From Bacteroidales bacterium (GTDB lineage Bacteria; Bacteroidota; Bacteroidia; Bacteroidales; P3): a stretch of DNA of 64,000 bases. A model generated the notes under the pieces. That model made no database searches. It was not told the DNA's origin and was given only the letters and a program-made list of their open reading frames with translations. Where the stretch lies: NCBI GenBank assembly GCA_017633985.1, contig JAGBOF010000019.1, positions 62,001 through 126,000 on the forward strand, in the 5' to 3' direction. Position numbers and translations under genes: made by a program. The number at the start of each line of letters is the position of its first letter. Positions within the stretch are counted from its first letter, which is position 1. Shown here piece by piece: positions 8,580 through 17,431 of the stretch.

Positions 8580-9536
8580 TTATTTATTGAATTTAATTTT
8601 CAATTTCTCTATCATATCTTTGCTCATCTTCTGCAAATCAAATTCAGGTTTAAAGCCCCATTCATTTCTTGCACAGCTGTCGTCCATCCAATTAGGCCAA
8701 GAATCTGCTATAGACTGCTTAACAGGGTCTACATCGTACGTCATCTTGAAGTCAGGATAATATTTTTTAACCTCACTGTATATTTCTTCAGGATCGAAAT
8801 GCATAGCCGTCACGTTAAATGAGTTTCTGTGAACAAGTTTTGCAGGATCTGCTTCCATAATATTGATAGCTGCATTAAGAGCATCAGGCATGTACATCAT
8901 GTCCAATTGAGTACCTGCTTTCAACGGGCAAACGAAATCTTCACCTTTAACTGCTGCGTAATAGATATCCACAGCGTAGTCGGTCGTTCCGCCTCCCGGA
9001 GGGCATACATACGAAATCAAACCAGGGAAACGTACCGAACGTGCATCAACTCCAAATCTCTTGTAATAGTAGTCGCCTAACAATTCACCCGTTACCTTGG
9101 TTACTCCGTAGATTGTGCCCGGGCGTTGGATAGTGTCCTGCGGCGTGCCGTCCAAAGGGGTACTCGGTCCGAAAGCTCCTATAGATGACGGAGTGAATAG
9201 CGCACATTTTTTCTCCCTTGCTATTTCCAAGCAGTTGATAAGTGCCCCCATGCCGACATTCCAACCTAACATAGGATTCTTCTCGGCTGTTGCCGAAAGG
9301 ATTGCAACTAAATTGTAAATGGAATCGATATTGTACTGATCAACTATGGATGCTATCTGTTTGGCATCGCAAGCGTCCACTTTACCTGTCGGTCCTGATT
9401 CCTGTATCTGCTTGGTTAATCTTTCAGGGTTGAGATCCGTTGCAACAACATTGCTGTCTCCGTAAACTTCTCTTAATCTCATTGTAAGTTCCGAACCAAT
9501 CTGACCGCCGGAACCTAATACCAATATTTTTTTCAT
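8580..9536 (-). CDS. SDR-type L-threonine 3-dehydrogenase / NAD epimerase
   Basis: 318 residues of the extended short-chain dehydrogenase family. The N-terminus has the Rossmann motif GSGGQIG (8-14), VVATDL supplies the acidic residue that selects NAD, and the catalytic set is SSIGAFG followed by YGVTK (Tyr and Lys spaced by three). The middle section PGLISYVCPPGGGTTDYAVD, the motif TQLDMMYMPDAL and the late WPNWMDDSCARNEWGF match UDP-galactose-epimerase-like threonine dehydrogenases, which convert L-threonine to 2-amino-3-ketobutyrate in the cytoplasm. The partner ligase Kbl is not in the window, so a sugar-nucleotide epimerase role cannot be excluded. A TAATTTTG box is at 9580-9587. Confidence 0.8.
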   Translation of the reverse strand: MKKILVLGSGGQIGSELTMRLREVYGDSNVVATDLNPERLTKQIQESGPTGKVDACDAKQIASIVDQYNIDSIYNLVAILSATAEKNPMLGWNVGMGALINCLEIAREKKCALFTPSSIGAFGPSTPLDGTPQDTIQRPGTIYGVTKVTGELLGDYYYKRFGVDARSVRFPGLISYVCPPGGGTTDYAVDIYYAAVKGEDFVCPLKAGTQLDMMYMPDALNAAINIMEADPAKLVHRNSFNVTAMHFDPEEIYSEVKKYYPDFKMTYDVDPVKQSIADSWPNWMDDSCARNEWGFKPEFDLQKMSKDMIEKLKIKFNK

Positions 9537-9579
9537 TTTATTTATTACTTTATTGTATCTTTATTTTTCAATCAGTTTG

Positions 9580-9587
9580 CAAAATTA
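9580..9587 (-). promoter_or_regulatory. -7 box TAATTTTG
   Basis: Minus-strand TAnnTTTG match 43 bp upstream of the epimerase ATG at 9536. Confidence 0.6.
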
Positions 9588-9624
9588 CGACTTTTTATCA
9601 TTTCACAGTCATAATAAGCGCAAT

Positions 9625-10062
9625 TTAATTTTCACGCTCCTGCTTTTTATGCGAATTTTCCGCATAATTGCCGTGCTCATCAAACCTTCTGTCCAGTTCA
9701 AAGGTTATGTTCTCAAGTGCATGCTTTATCTCCTTACCCGGTTTGTATATGCAGGTGACGTCTTTAATTGTGTCGGCAGTCACTTGTTCCAAACTGTCAC
9801 ATGCTTTGGCGTTTATACTGACTTTGAACCGTCCCAAAATTCCCAAATCTATTATGTGACCCTGCGAAAGCAACTCGATAAATATCTCGTTCAACTCCTC
9901 AATGGCATGAGTCACGTCTCCTGTTGACATGCCGCTTTTTTCACTGATACGCTTTGCCAATTCCCGCTGGTCTATCACCGAATTGTGCAGGATTTTTGCG
10001 TTGTACTTCTTTGCAGTCGTCCCGCCGACTGTAACTTTACGTTCTAATTTTCTGTATAACAT
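9625..10062 (-). CDS. HU/IHF-like DNA-binding protein (HU-HIG type)
   Basis: 145 residues. The sequence fits the Bacteroidota histone-like group with an HU-type fold: an N-terminal RKLERKVTVGG segment, helices around ELAKRISEKSGMSTGDVTHA (residues about 34-53), then LGILGRFKVSINAKA as the strand pair of HU, and a basic, hydrophilic tail (ENSHKKQEREN). These proteins bind DNA as dimers and act in nucleoid structure. Such proteins are one candidate class for binding the phased arrays in this window, but nothing links this gene to them directly. ATG at 10060-10062; no clear promoter box. Confidence 0.8.
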   Translation of the reverse strand: MLYRKLERKVTVGGTTAKKYNAKILHNSVIDQRELAKRISEKSGMSTGDVTHAIEELNEIFIELLSQGHIIDLGILGRFKVSINAKACDSLEQVTADTIKDVTCIYKPGKEIKHALENITFELDRRFDEHGNYAENSHKKQEREN

Positions 10063-10218
10063 AATTCTTCTTTTTTTATATGGTTTTTTAATTTAATGTG
10101 TCATTATCTCCGTTTTCCGAAAGCGTAATTCACGGCGTTTTTGCATTATCATAAGTCATTTTCTCATCACCTCTGCCCTGCCCTTTCCTGTCAAATTCAT
10201 GCCCTGCTGCGTTTCTTT

Positions 10219-10327
10219 GCCGCCCCGTGCCGTCTTAATTCCGAAAAAACTGTTTTTTTAACGTAAAAAAACTGTTTTTTAGTATCAAAAAAAGTGTTTT
10301 TTTCGCAATAAAACGGCAAGGGGCGGC
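10219..10327. repeat. Family B phased element, copy 2
   Basis: GC-rich arms 10219-10233 and 10313-10327 (15 bp, one mismatch) enclose three A/T-tract units centred at 10250, 10272 and 10294, exactly 22 bp apart. It lies in the divergent space 10063-10429 between the HU-like gene and murF-alr, 62 bp upstream of the murF -7 box. No gene is visible in the remainder of the space. Confidence 0.88.
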
Positions 10328-10389
10328 GGAATTATGCCTTAAGGCATTAATAAATAAAGATAAAGCGTATGTAAAACAATAAAATGTTG

Positions 10390-10397
10390 TACTTTTG
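10390..10397 (+). promoter_or_regulatory. -7 box TACTTTTG
   Basis: TAnnTTTG match 33 bp upstream of the murF-alr ATG. Confidence 0.6.
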
Positions 10398-10429
10398 CAC
10401 ACGATTTTGAGGACAACACGATAATAAGA

Positions 10430-12832
10430 ATGGATAAAACGACATTTAAAACTCTCGCCTTATTGACAGGCGGCACGGTTATAGGCGATGCGTGCCTTGA
10501 ATGCAGCATTGACAATATTCTTTTCGACTCCCGAAGGCTCAATACGGTAAAAAACACCGTCTTTTTCGCAATCGAAACCGACAACAGAAGCGGTTACAAA
10601 TACATTGCGGACTTATATAACAAAGGAATACGCATGTTCGTAACCCAAACACCGCCTAAAAGCACTTGGAAAGACTCTTCGTTTTTGGTTGTTGACAATA
10701 CGGTTAAAGCATTGCAGGCATTAGCCGCATACCACCGCAGCAAATTTTCTTTACCCGTATGCGCAATAACGGGAAGCAACGGCAAAACAATCACCAAAGA
10801 CTGGATTGTCAAACTTATAGGCAATGATAAGAAGATATGTTGCAATGTTAAGAGCTTCAATTCGCAGATAGGTGTTCCTATAAGTGTGTATCAATTGGAA
10901 GAAGATGATCAATTGGCGGTTTTTGAAGCGGGAATATCCTGCCCTGATGAGATGGAAAATTTGGAAAATATCATTCAACCGACAGTAGGTATCTTTACCA
11001 ATATCGGGGATGCGCATCAAATAAATTTTTCCTGCACCGAACAAAAAATAGAAGAGAAATTAAAACTGTTCAGACACTGTTCGCTTATTATCTTTCACGA
11101 TGATTATCCTCTTTTGACGCGTAAAATAAACGCTTTTGCGCAGCAATATAACATTAAATTGATTTCTTGGGGCGACAATTCGGTTGATACATACCGCTTA
11201 TCAGACTTGGAAAAGGAGATAACCCTGCCCTTTAATGACAAGGCAAGCCTTGAGAATGCAATAAATGCCTACATCTTTTGCCTTAATATGGGCATTGACA
11301 AAAGGCATTTGCTGCAAAGATTGCGTACCTTGGAGCAATTGGAAAGCCGCTTTGAGATAAAAGGCGGAATAAACAACTCAATAATAGTCAATGACTCCTA
11401 TTCGTGCGATTTAAAGTCGTTAGAAATTGCTTTGGATTATCTTAACAGCCAAAACAAAGCCAAAAAGACGGTAATATTATCCGATTTGCAGCAAACGGGT
11501 AACGATCCCGTTGAATTGTACAGCCAAATCAACACTTTGTTAAACAATAAGGGCGTAACGAATCTTATTGCCGTCGGTGCGGATTTCTGTAATTACAGGG
11601 AATTAATCCATATTGAGCAGGCGAAGTTCTATCTTACGCTGGAGGATTTCCTTTTAAATTTGAGAAGAAAGGATTTTATCAACAAGGCAATACTTATCAA
11701 GGGAGCGTCCAACATGAATTTCAACCTTATAAGCCAAGCCCTTTCCTCAAAGACGCATCAAAGCGTATTGGAAATCAATCTGTCGGCAATAGAAGACAAT
11801 GTCCGTCATTTCAAAAGCAAACTCAAAAGCGGGACTATGCTGATGGCTATGGTCAAAGCCGATTCTTACGGATGCGGAGGCTATGAGGTTGCCTACACTC
11901 TGCAAAAAAGCAATTTGGCAGACTATTTCACCGTAGCTTTTGTGGATGAGGGTGTGGAGTTACGCCGTCACGGCATTGAGAAACCTATAATGGTTATGAC
12001 GCCTGAAGATAATACGGAACTGATAAAGCAATACAATTTGGAACCTGTGGTTCATAGTTTTGCCGTATTGGATAAATTTTTGACGGATAATATAAATATT
12101 CATCTGAAATTGGATACGGGCATGCACAGACTGGGTTTTGAACCATCGGATATGAATTTCCTTGTAACGAAGCTTAAAGCCGCTCCGAATTTACATATAA
12201 AGAGCGTATTTTCCCATCTTTACGGTGCTGACGATCCCGCTTTGGACGGCTACACTTACGGACAAATCAATCTGTATGAACAAATGAGCGGATTCATTCA
12301 GCAAAATTTTGATTACAAAATAACGCGTCATTTGTGCAATTCAGCTGCTACGGTGCGTTTTCCGCAGGCTCATTACGATATGGTGCGGTTAGGAATAGGT
12401 ATGTACGGTATCGGAGTAAACGCAAAGGAACAACAACACTTACGGTTCGTACACCGCTTACGTACGACTATAACACAAATCCGCCAGATACGTCAAGGAG
12501 AAGACGTATCGTATTCCCGCCGATTTGTCTCGCCTTCTGCTATGCGCATAGGTGTCATTCCCGTGGGTTATGCCGACGGTTTGAACAGACATGCAGGCAA
12601 CGGGAAGGTATCGGTTTATGTAAACGGAAGTTTGTGCCCGATAATAGGCAATATATGTATGGATATGTGCATGATAGATCTTACTGATGCCAACGCAAAA
12701 GAAGGAGATACGGCAGTAATATTCGGAAATGAAAATCCTGTCTTTAAGTTAGCGGGAGCTTTGGACACGATTCCGTACGAGATATTCACGTCCGTATCCC
12801 AAAGAATCAAACGTGTCTATTACCAAGAATAG
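10430..12832 (+). CDS. murF-alr: Fused MurF ligase and alanine racemase
   Basis: 800 residues in one frame. Residues 1 to about 440 form a Mur ligase: P-loop GSNGKT at 115-120, VNDSYSCD and the C-terminal ligase domain. From about 445 (VLEINLSAIEDNV) it becomes a PLP-dependent alanine racemase: the lysine of MVKADSYG is at 476, the second catalytic Tyr in VSYSRRF is near 695, and GYADGLNR and GNICMDMCMIDL follow. The enzyme would make D-Ala by the second half and attach D-Ala-D-Ala to UDP-MurNAc-tripeptide by the first. This fusion is known in Bacteroidota. GSNGKT has Ile next (GKTITK) where many have Thr. Family B elements flank the gene on both sides. Confidence 0.93.
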   Translation: MDKTTFKTLALLTGGTVIGDACLECSIDNILFDSRRLNTVKNTVFFAIETDNRSGYKYIADLYNKGIRMFVTQTPPKSTWKDSSFLVVDNTVKALQALAAYHRSKFSLPVCAITGSNGKTITKDWIVKLIGNDKKICCNVKSFNSQIGVPISVYQLEEDDQLAVFEAGISCPDEMENLENIIQPTVGIFTNIGDAHQINFSCTEQKIEEKLKLFRHCSLIIFHDDYPLLTRKINAFAQQYNIKLISWGDNSVDTYRLSDLEKEITLPFNDKASLENAINAYIFCLNMGIDKRHLLQRLRTLEQLESRFEIKGGINNSIIVNDSYSCDLKSLEIALDYLNSQNKAKKTVILSDLQQTGNDPVELYSQINTLLNNKGVTNLIAVGADFCNYRELIHIEQAKFYLTLEDFLLNLRRKDFINKAILIKGASNMNFNLISQALSSKTHQSVLEINLSAIEDNVRHFKSKLKSGTMLMAMVKADSYGCGGYEVAYTLQKSNLADYFTVAFVDEGVELRRHGIEKPIMVMTPEDNTELIKQYNLEPVVHSFAVLDKFLTDNINIHLKLDTGMHRLGFEPSDMNFLVTKLKAAPNLHIKSVFSHLYGADDPALDGYTYGQINLYEQMSGFIQQNFDYKITRHLCNSAATVRFPQAHYDMVRLGIGMYGIGVNAKEQQHLRFVHRLRTTITQIRQIRQGEDVSYSRRFVSPSAMRIGVIPVGYADGLNRHAGNGKVSVYVNGSLCPIIGNICMDMCMIDLTDANAKEGDTAVIFGNENPVFKLAGALDTIPYEIFTSVSQRIKRVYYQE

Positions 12833-12882
12833 TTTTAAAGACGCCTTAAGACAAGAGTAAGGTGCTTTATGGCAATGAAGCG

Positions 12883-12990
12883 GCGCCCCGTGGCGTTTTA
12901 ATTTGAAAAAAACTGTTTTTTTACCCTAAAAAAACCCTTTTTTTGACTCAAAAAAAGGGTTTTTTCTGAAATAAAACGCTACGGGGCGGC
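12883..12990. repeat. Family B phased element, copy 3
   Basis: Arms 12885-12900 and 12972-12987 (16 bp, one mismatch that leaves a G-T pair) enclose A/T-tract units centred at 12913, 12935 and 12957, again 22 bp apart. The second and third units have changed together to complementary AAACCCTTT and AAAGGGTTT. It lies between murF-alr and the fucosidase gene, about 63 bp upstream of the latter's -7 box. Confidence 0.88.
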
Positions 12991-13052
12991 GGCAAAACGG
13001 CAAAAGGCATAATTATTCAGCCTTAAAGCAACATCAGTTTGATAAATTTTAC

Positions 13053-13060
13053 TAACTTTG
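13053..13060 (+). promoter_or_regulatory. -7 box TAACTTTG
   Basis: TAnnTTTG match 25 bp upstream of ATG 13085. An in-frame start at 13058 would overlap it and is rejected. Confidence 0.6.
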
Positions 13061-13084
13061 CAGCACATAAAAAACGCAATCACT

Positions 13085-14809
13085 ATGAAAAAAAGATTCT
13101 TATTATTCTTTGCCTTGGGCATAATGCTTTCTGCTTCTTGGGGACAACGTACCGCCAAAAAGAATATACCTCTGCCTTCACAGGCTCAACTGAATTGGCA
13201 TTCTTTGGAGCGCATCATGTTTGTACATTGGGGAATGGCAACCTGGCAAGGGCGTGAATACGACAACCATACAACTGATTTAAGCACTGTAAACCCGCGT
13301 CTTTTGAATACGGACCAATGGTGCGAAGTTGCAAAGGTATGGGGTGCGAGAATGATCATCTTTGTAGCCAAACATACGGGCGGATTCTGCTGGTGGCAGA
13401 CCCAAACAAGCGATTACGGCGTCAAGGAATTGAAATGGAGAGACGGTAAAGGTGACGTTTTGGACGATTTGAGCAAATCTTGTAAGAAATACGGACTGCA
13501 ACTGGGCATATACATCTATCCGGGTGACGATCATTGGGGTGCAGGCATAGGAAGCGGAGGAATAACTGCCGACCCTTCCAAACAAGAAGCCTATAACAAG
13601 ATATTCAGACAGCAATTGACGGAAGTTTTGAGCAATTACGGCGAAATAAAAGAGGTTTGGTTTGACGGCAATTGCAAAATAGATGTCAAAGATATATTGG
13701 AAAAATATGCCGCAAACGCTGTTGTCTTTCAGGGACAACAGGCTTCTTTGCGTTGGGTGGGTAATGAAGACGGTATTGCGCCTTATCCTAACTGGTATAT
13801 GCTGTCCAAGGAAGATTTGGCAACGGGTACAGCCACCGCATTGGCATCGGACATGAACGGCAACGCATACGCTCCCGTTGAAATAGACGTTCCGCTGCTT
13901 AAAAACAAGGGGCATAAATGGTTTTGGGCTCCTGATACCGACAGTTTGATACTTTCGACAAGCCAATTGATGAATCTTTATTATAAATCGGTGGGCAGAG
14001 GCAGCGTTTTGCTTCTTAATTCCACTCCCGACACAACGGGGCTTATTCCTTTGTCGCATGTTAAGGCTTATACACAGTTCGGGCAGGAGATAAAGCGGCG
14101 TTTTGAATTTCCTGTCAGCTTTACTTCGGGCAAAGGCAAGCAACTGTCCGTCGGATTCCAGAAACCCGTTACCGTAAACCACTTTGTCATTCAGGAAAAC
14201 CTCATCGGCGGACAAAGAGTGCGGGAATATGTCATCAAAGGCAAGGTTGACGGCAAATGGAAGGTGCTTTGCAAAGGCAGTTCAATAGGTTATAAACGTA
14301 TAGAGTATATTGAAGATACGCAAGTGACTGCCGTAAGTCTTGAAATCGTTAAATCCAAAGGCGAAGCGGATATTATGAATTTTTCGATGTACCGCGTGGA
14401 AACGGATTTGGATGACTTGAACAAAGAAAACGACGGCGCAAAACCTGTACAAGCGGGTTTTTGGGACAAAAACTCCTTCTCGTCGGACCAATACAGGGAT
14501 TTTACGGTTGATTTAACCGATTTGGCAAACCAAACAGGCGAATACATACTTTCTTTCAACCAATTGTCGATGGATTATGCTTCGGGAAAATCTTCCGCAT
14601 TGCTATTTGATGACGTCAGATTGGATATTTACGGTTCGCAGACGTCTGTTGATGACGGTTCTTTCATCAAACAAATCAATGCGAATCAGTTTTTAATAAC
14701 CAATTCGCAACAAACACTGAAAGAATTCCCGATAAAATTCAGAGCAAAGATAAAACACGGCGGTGCGAACTCCGTCGGAGAAATCACAATCAAGAAATTG
14801 CAGTATTAA
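13085..14809 (+). CDS. Secreted alpha-L-fucosidase, GH29
   Basis: 574 residues from ATG 13085, which opens a signal peptide (MKKRFLLFFALGIMLSASWG). GH29 enzymes remove terminal L-fucose from glycans by a retaining mechanism. Family marks are HWGMATWQGREYDNH, FVAKHTGGFCWWQT, GIYIYPGDDHW and EVWFDG, whose Asp (about residue 194) is the expected nucleophile. A beta-sandwich follows from about 350 (VTVNHFVIQENL is typical of an F5/8-type carbohydrate-binding module), then a further domain from about 460. No T9SS sorting domain is seen at the end (VGEITIKKLQY), so it is likely periplasmic. No polysaccharide-utilisation genes adjoin it. Confidence 0.9.
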   Translation: MKKRFLLFFALGIMLSASWGQRTAKKNIPLPSQAQLNWHSLERIMFVHWGMATWQGREYDNHTTDLSTVNPRLLNTDQWCEVAKVWGARMIIFVAKHTGGFCWWQTQTSDYGVKELKWRDGKGDVLDDLSKSCKKYGLQLGIYIYPGDDHWGAGIGSGGITADPSKQEAYNKIFRQQLTEVLSNYGEIKEVWFDGNCKIDVKDILEKYAANAVVFQGQQASLRWVGNEDGIAPYPNWYMLSKEDLATGTATALASDMNGNAYAPVEIDVPLLKNKGHKWFWAPDTDSLILSTSQLMNLYYKSVGRGSVLLLNSTPDTTGLIPLSHVKAYTQFGQEIKRRFEFPVSFTSGKGKQLSVGFQKPVTVNHFVIQENLIGGQRVREYVIKGKVDGKWKVLCKGSSIGYKRIEYIEDTQVTAVSLEIVKSKGEADIMNFSMYRVETDLDDLNKENDGAKPVQAGFWDKNSFSSDQYRDFTVDLTDLANQTGEYILSFNQLSMDYASGKSSALLFDDVRLDIYGSQTSVDDGSFIKQINANQFLITNSQQTLKEFPIKFRAKIKHGGANSVGEITIKKLQY

Positions 14810-14866
14810 GTAAGCACTTTAATTGATTAATTCTCAATCAAATCATAACGACACATCTTTATGCGT

Positions 14867-14968
14867 AAATAAAACGCCGTTTTAGCAAAATAAAACGCCA
14901 CGTCAGTAAAATAAAACGCCGTATTAATTTCTTAAAACGGCGTTTTATTTTTGCAGGAAGGCGTTATT
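14867..14968. repeat. Family A phased array 3
   Basis: GC dinucleotides at 14876, 14897, 14918, 14940 and 14961 (21, 21, 22, 21). Units one and four form a perfect 18-bp inverted repeat (14867-14884 and 14933-14950), and units three and four can pair as a stem followed by TTTTATTTTTG. Convergent gap between the fucosidase and the GNAT gene. Confidence 0.88.
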
Positions 14969-15010
14969 TTTTAACGGCATTGTTTATCGGTAAATTTTCA
15001 AGGCACGGCA

Positions 15011-15544
15011 CTACGGCTGAACATTGTAAACATGTTTGTAAAGAGTGTGTTTTATCAAGCAAAAATCATAATCTTCCCAATCGGTCATGATTTTAAGTTC
15101 CACTTGCGGCAATCCGTCATAATAAGGAGGCTGTATATATTTTTCACTCAATAAACTTAAACCGTTTTTCTTATAAAAATTGATGCGTTTTACGGATATT
15201 GCATCTTCGGGCGGCTCTGCTTCCAACACCAAAGGCTTTTTAACCTTATCTTTCAGTAACTGCAAAACTTGGGACCCCACACCCTTTTGCCTTTTGCTGC
15301 ATTCTACGGCAAAATGTTCGATATACGCAAATTTATCAAACCTCCATAAAGAAATTATACCCACAAACGTTCCGCCGTCTGTTATAACAAAAAAATCAAA
15401 ATAAGGATTTTGCAGATTAATAAGGATATCCTCCCATTTGCGGCGTTCGGATACGGGAAAAGATTGCGTATACAATTCTTCGGCACAATGTTGCATGCCT
15501 GCATTTGTGTGCTTTAATGAAATAAAATCAAGTAAGAATGTCAT
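15011..15544 (-). CDS. GNAT-family N-acetyltransferase
   Basis: 177 residues with the GNAT core: a strand pair around FFVITDGGTFVGIISLWRF, then YIEHFAVECSKRQKGVGSQVL (acetyl-CoA loop, R/Q-x-x-G-x-G type) and INFYKKNGLSLL near the end. The acceptor is unknown. Its ATG overlaps the stop of the upstream sigma-factor gene by 4 bp (15541-15544), so the two are translationally coupled. The fold assignment is good and the substrate assignment absent. Confidence 0.85.
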   Translation of the reverse strand: MTFLLDFISLKHTNAGMQHCAEELYTQSFPVSERRKWEDILINLQNPYFDFFVITDGGTFVGIISLWRFDKFAYIEHFAVECSKRQKGVGSQVLQLLKDKVKKPLVLEAEPPEDAISVKRINFYKKNGLSLLSEKYIQPPYYDGLPQVELKIMTDWEDYDFCLIKHTLYKHVYNVQP

Positions 15545-16134
15545 CTTTGGGGATTTTTCCTTATTATCTCCATCAAAAGATTTCTTGCTCTGAAGAGTTT
15601 GGCTTTTACAGAACCCAAAGGCATATTCAGACTCTGCGATATTTCTTCGTATGACATTTCGTCAAAATAGCGCATCTCCACAAGTTTGCGGTAATGCGGC
15701 TTAAGTTTGGACACAACAGTATGGATATAAAGTTTTTGTTGTTCGGAAATCATTTCTTCTTCGGGTGAGGATGACAAAGAAACCATATTATTGACTTCTT
15801 TTGCGGCATAAGTCTGATAACTTCCCTCATTGTCGTCCATTGACATGGTTTGCATACGTTGTTTTCTTATAAAATCGATACAATTATTGGTTGCAATGCG
15901 GAAAAGCCATGTGGAAAAAGCATATTCGGGCGAATAATCATCCAAAGAACGGAAAGCCTTTCCGAAAGCTTCGATTGTCAAATCATCGGCATCCAATGTG
16001 GAACGTGTCATTTTAAGCAACATGTAATAAACAGGCTCTCTGTACGCCTCCAAAAGGTCTGCATAAGCTTTTTGATCGCCTTTGTCCCTTGCCAAAACAA
16101 CCAGTTCGTAATCTCTTTTTGCTTTTTCAGTCAT
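15541..16134 (-). CDS. ECF-like sigma-70 family RNA polymerase sigma factor
   Basis: 197 residues from ATG 16134; the TTG codon just before it also lies in frame but is less likely. Region 2 is clear (DADDLTIEAFGKAF, then FSTWLFRIATNNCIDFIRKQR), followed by a linker and region 4 (LVEMRYFDEMSYEEISQSLN, then PLGSVKAKLFRARNLL helix-turn-helix). The linker of about 40 residues is longer than in minimal ECF factors. No anti-sigma gene adjoins it. It sits between a glycosyltransferase gene (14 bp upstream) and a GNAT gene (overlapping), in one probable operon. Confidence 0.9.
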   Translation of the reverse strand: MTEKAKRDYELVVLARDKGDQKAYADLLEAYREPVYYMLLKMTRSTLDADDLTIEAFGKAFRSLDDYSPEYAFSTWLFRIATNNCIDFIRKQRMQTMSMDDNEGSYQTYAAKEVNNMVSLSSSPEEEMISEQQKLYIHTVVSKLKPHYRKLVEMRYFDEMSYEEISQSLNMPLGSVKAKLFRARNLLMEIIRKNPQR

Positions 16135-16148
16135 CAATTCAGACGTAT

Positions 16149-17333
16149 TTATTTATCCCAACGTATTTTCTTTTCTCTTTTTCTGTAAAACAAAACTTTC
16201 AGTCTTATTATAAAATTGAAGAAAAAGAAGAATATTTCCATAAACGGTACTGCCCACCAATTCTTCTTTATATTCAATTTCGCCATACACTTTTTACAGT
16301 ATATAATTTGCACCGTCCATTTTATAACGAGCGAAATTACAATATATTGCCAAGGAAACAGCAAAATCAACAGCAACGCCGCAAAAACATAATATAAGAA
16401 TGAAGTAACAGGGTTCAGTGCCAACAGAATTTTATCCTTTGCTGCCAAAGCCTTGTGCGACAAAGAAGTTGCGAATTTCACTCTGAAGAAGGTTTTGAAG
16501 TTTCTGTATGAAGGTAAATATAAAAAAGCCTGCTCATCAACAACCAATGCGGTATTGTGTTTGGAGGAATGGCGGTGTACGAAATAATCTTCCTGATTGC
16601 AAGAATTGGTATATTGCGATATAAAGCCGCCGTTGTTGATTAGAAAGTCTTTATTATAAATCATATTCATACCGCAGGATGTATAGGCGTTGCCACAAAG
16701 CGTATAAGAGATAAGATTCATGTAAGATATTGCCTGGTCATATCTTTCCAATGCGGCGGAAAGTCCTTTGGAATCCTCCCTTAAACATATGCCAGTTACT
16801 ATATTTTTATATCTGTTATTGTTTACGGGATTCATCATCTGACTTAACCAATTATAAGATTTAGGCATACAATTCACATCGGTAAGTAATACATTGGGAT
16901 ATTTAGCCGAACGGATTCCTATCGCTGATGAGAATTTGAAACTTTCGTATTTATTGGCATTAAGGCCCAAATTTATTACCGTAAGATTAGGATAATTTTC
17001 CTTAAGAATATATAATATAAACTCGGTATCATCGGTAGAATTCTCATTTACGACTAACACTTCAAACAAAGGATATTCCTGTTCAAGTATCTGCAACAAA
17101 CCGTCCTTTAATGCATCACCGCTGTTATTGGAAACTATTACTACGCTTACGCCTTGATGCATTCCTTCGGCTACGGTGTCATCATATTTATGTTTTTTCT
17201 TTTTTCTGAAAAACGAAAGCATTCTACCGTAAACCGCAATGTAATAAATAAGCTGGAATAAAAGCACCGTACCCGCTGAAATTGCCAGTATTAAGGTTGG
17301 TAAAGAGAATTGATAATTCAAAAAATCTAACAT
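16149..17333 (-). CDS. Membrane-anchored GT2 glycosyltransferase
   Basis: 394 residues from ATG 17333 (an in-frame TTG at 17342 is discounted). One membrane helix at about 10-35, a GT-A domain (SVVIVSNNSGD, then LVVNENSTDDTE, then QEDYFVHR as the acceptor-side ED motif) and three hydrophobic segments near the C-terminus before a basic tail. This is the layout of bacterial processive or lipid-linked GT2 enzymes. The metal-binding DxD site reads LLTDVNC, so the second Asp is replaced by Asn. First gene of the operon with the sigma factor and GNAT genes, with a TAACTTTG box at 17354-17361. Confidence 0.87.
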   Translation of the reverse strand: MLDFLNYQFSLPTLILAISAGTVLLFQLIYYIAVYGRMLSFFRKKKKHKYDDTVAEGMHQGVSVVIVSNNSGDALKDGLLQILEQEYPLFEVLVVNENSTDDTEFILYILKENYPNLTVINLGLNANKYESFKFSSAIGIRSAKYPNVLLTDVNCMPKSYNWLSQMMNPVNNNRYKNIVTGICLREDSKGLSAALERYDQAISYMNLISYTLCGNAYTSCGMNMIYNKDFLINNGGFISQYTNSCNQEDYFVHRHSSKHNTALVVDEQAFLYLPSYRNFKTFFRVKFATSLSHKALAAKDKILLALNPVTSFLYYVFAALLLILLFPWQYIVISLVIKWTVQIIYCKKCMAKLNIKKNWWAVPFMEIFFFFFNFIIRLKVLFYRKREKKIRWDK

Positions 17334-17353
17334 AATGTTCAAAATTATTTCGG

Positions 17354-17391
17354 CAAAGTTATCTATTATTTATTTTTTAGAAGTATCTTTG
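17354..17391. promoter_or_regulatory. Divergent -7 boxes for GT2 and tgt operons
   Basis: Minus-strand TAACTTTG at 17354-17361 serves the GT2 operon and plus-strand TATCTTTG at 17384-17391 serves tgt; they are 22 bp apart, back to back, in a 98-bp gap. Confidence 0.62.
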
Positions 17392-17431
17392 CAAAGATTT
17401 TTTATAAACACATATTGTTAATAACTTTTGA

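Noticed and set aside
2888-12990. MITE with target-site duplication (family B)
   Set aside because: I found no direct duplication flanking any of the three copies; the idea is not excluded if duplications are 2-3 bp.
16135-16137. TTG start one codon before the sigma-factor ATG
   Set aside because: An ATG follows directly; similar TTG extensions at 17342, 26810 and 53068 were rejected for the same reason.
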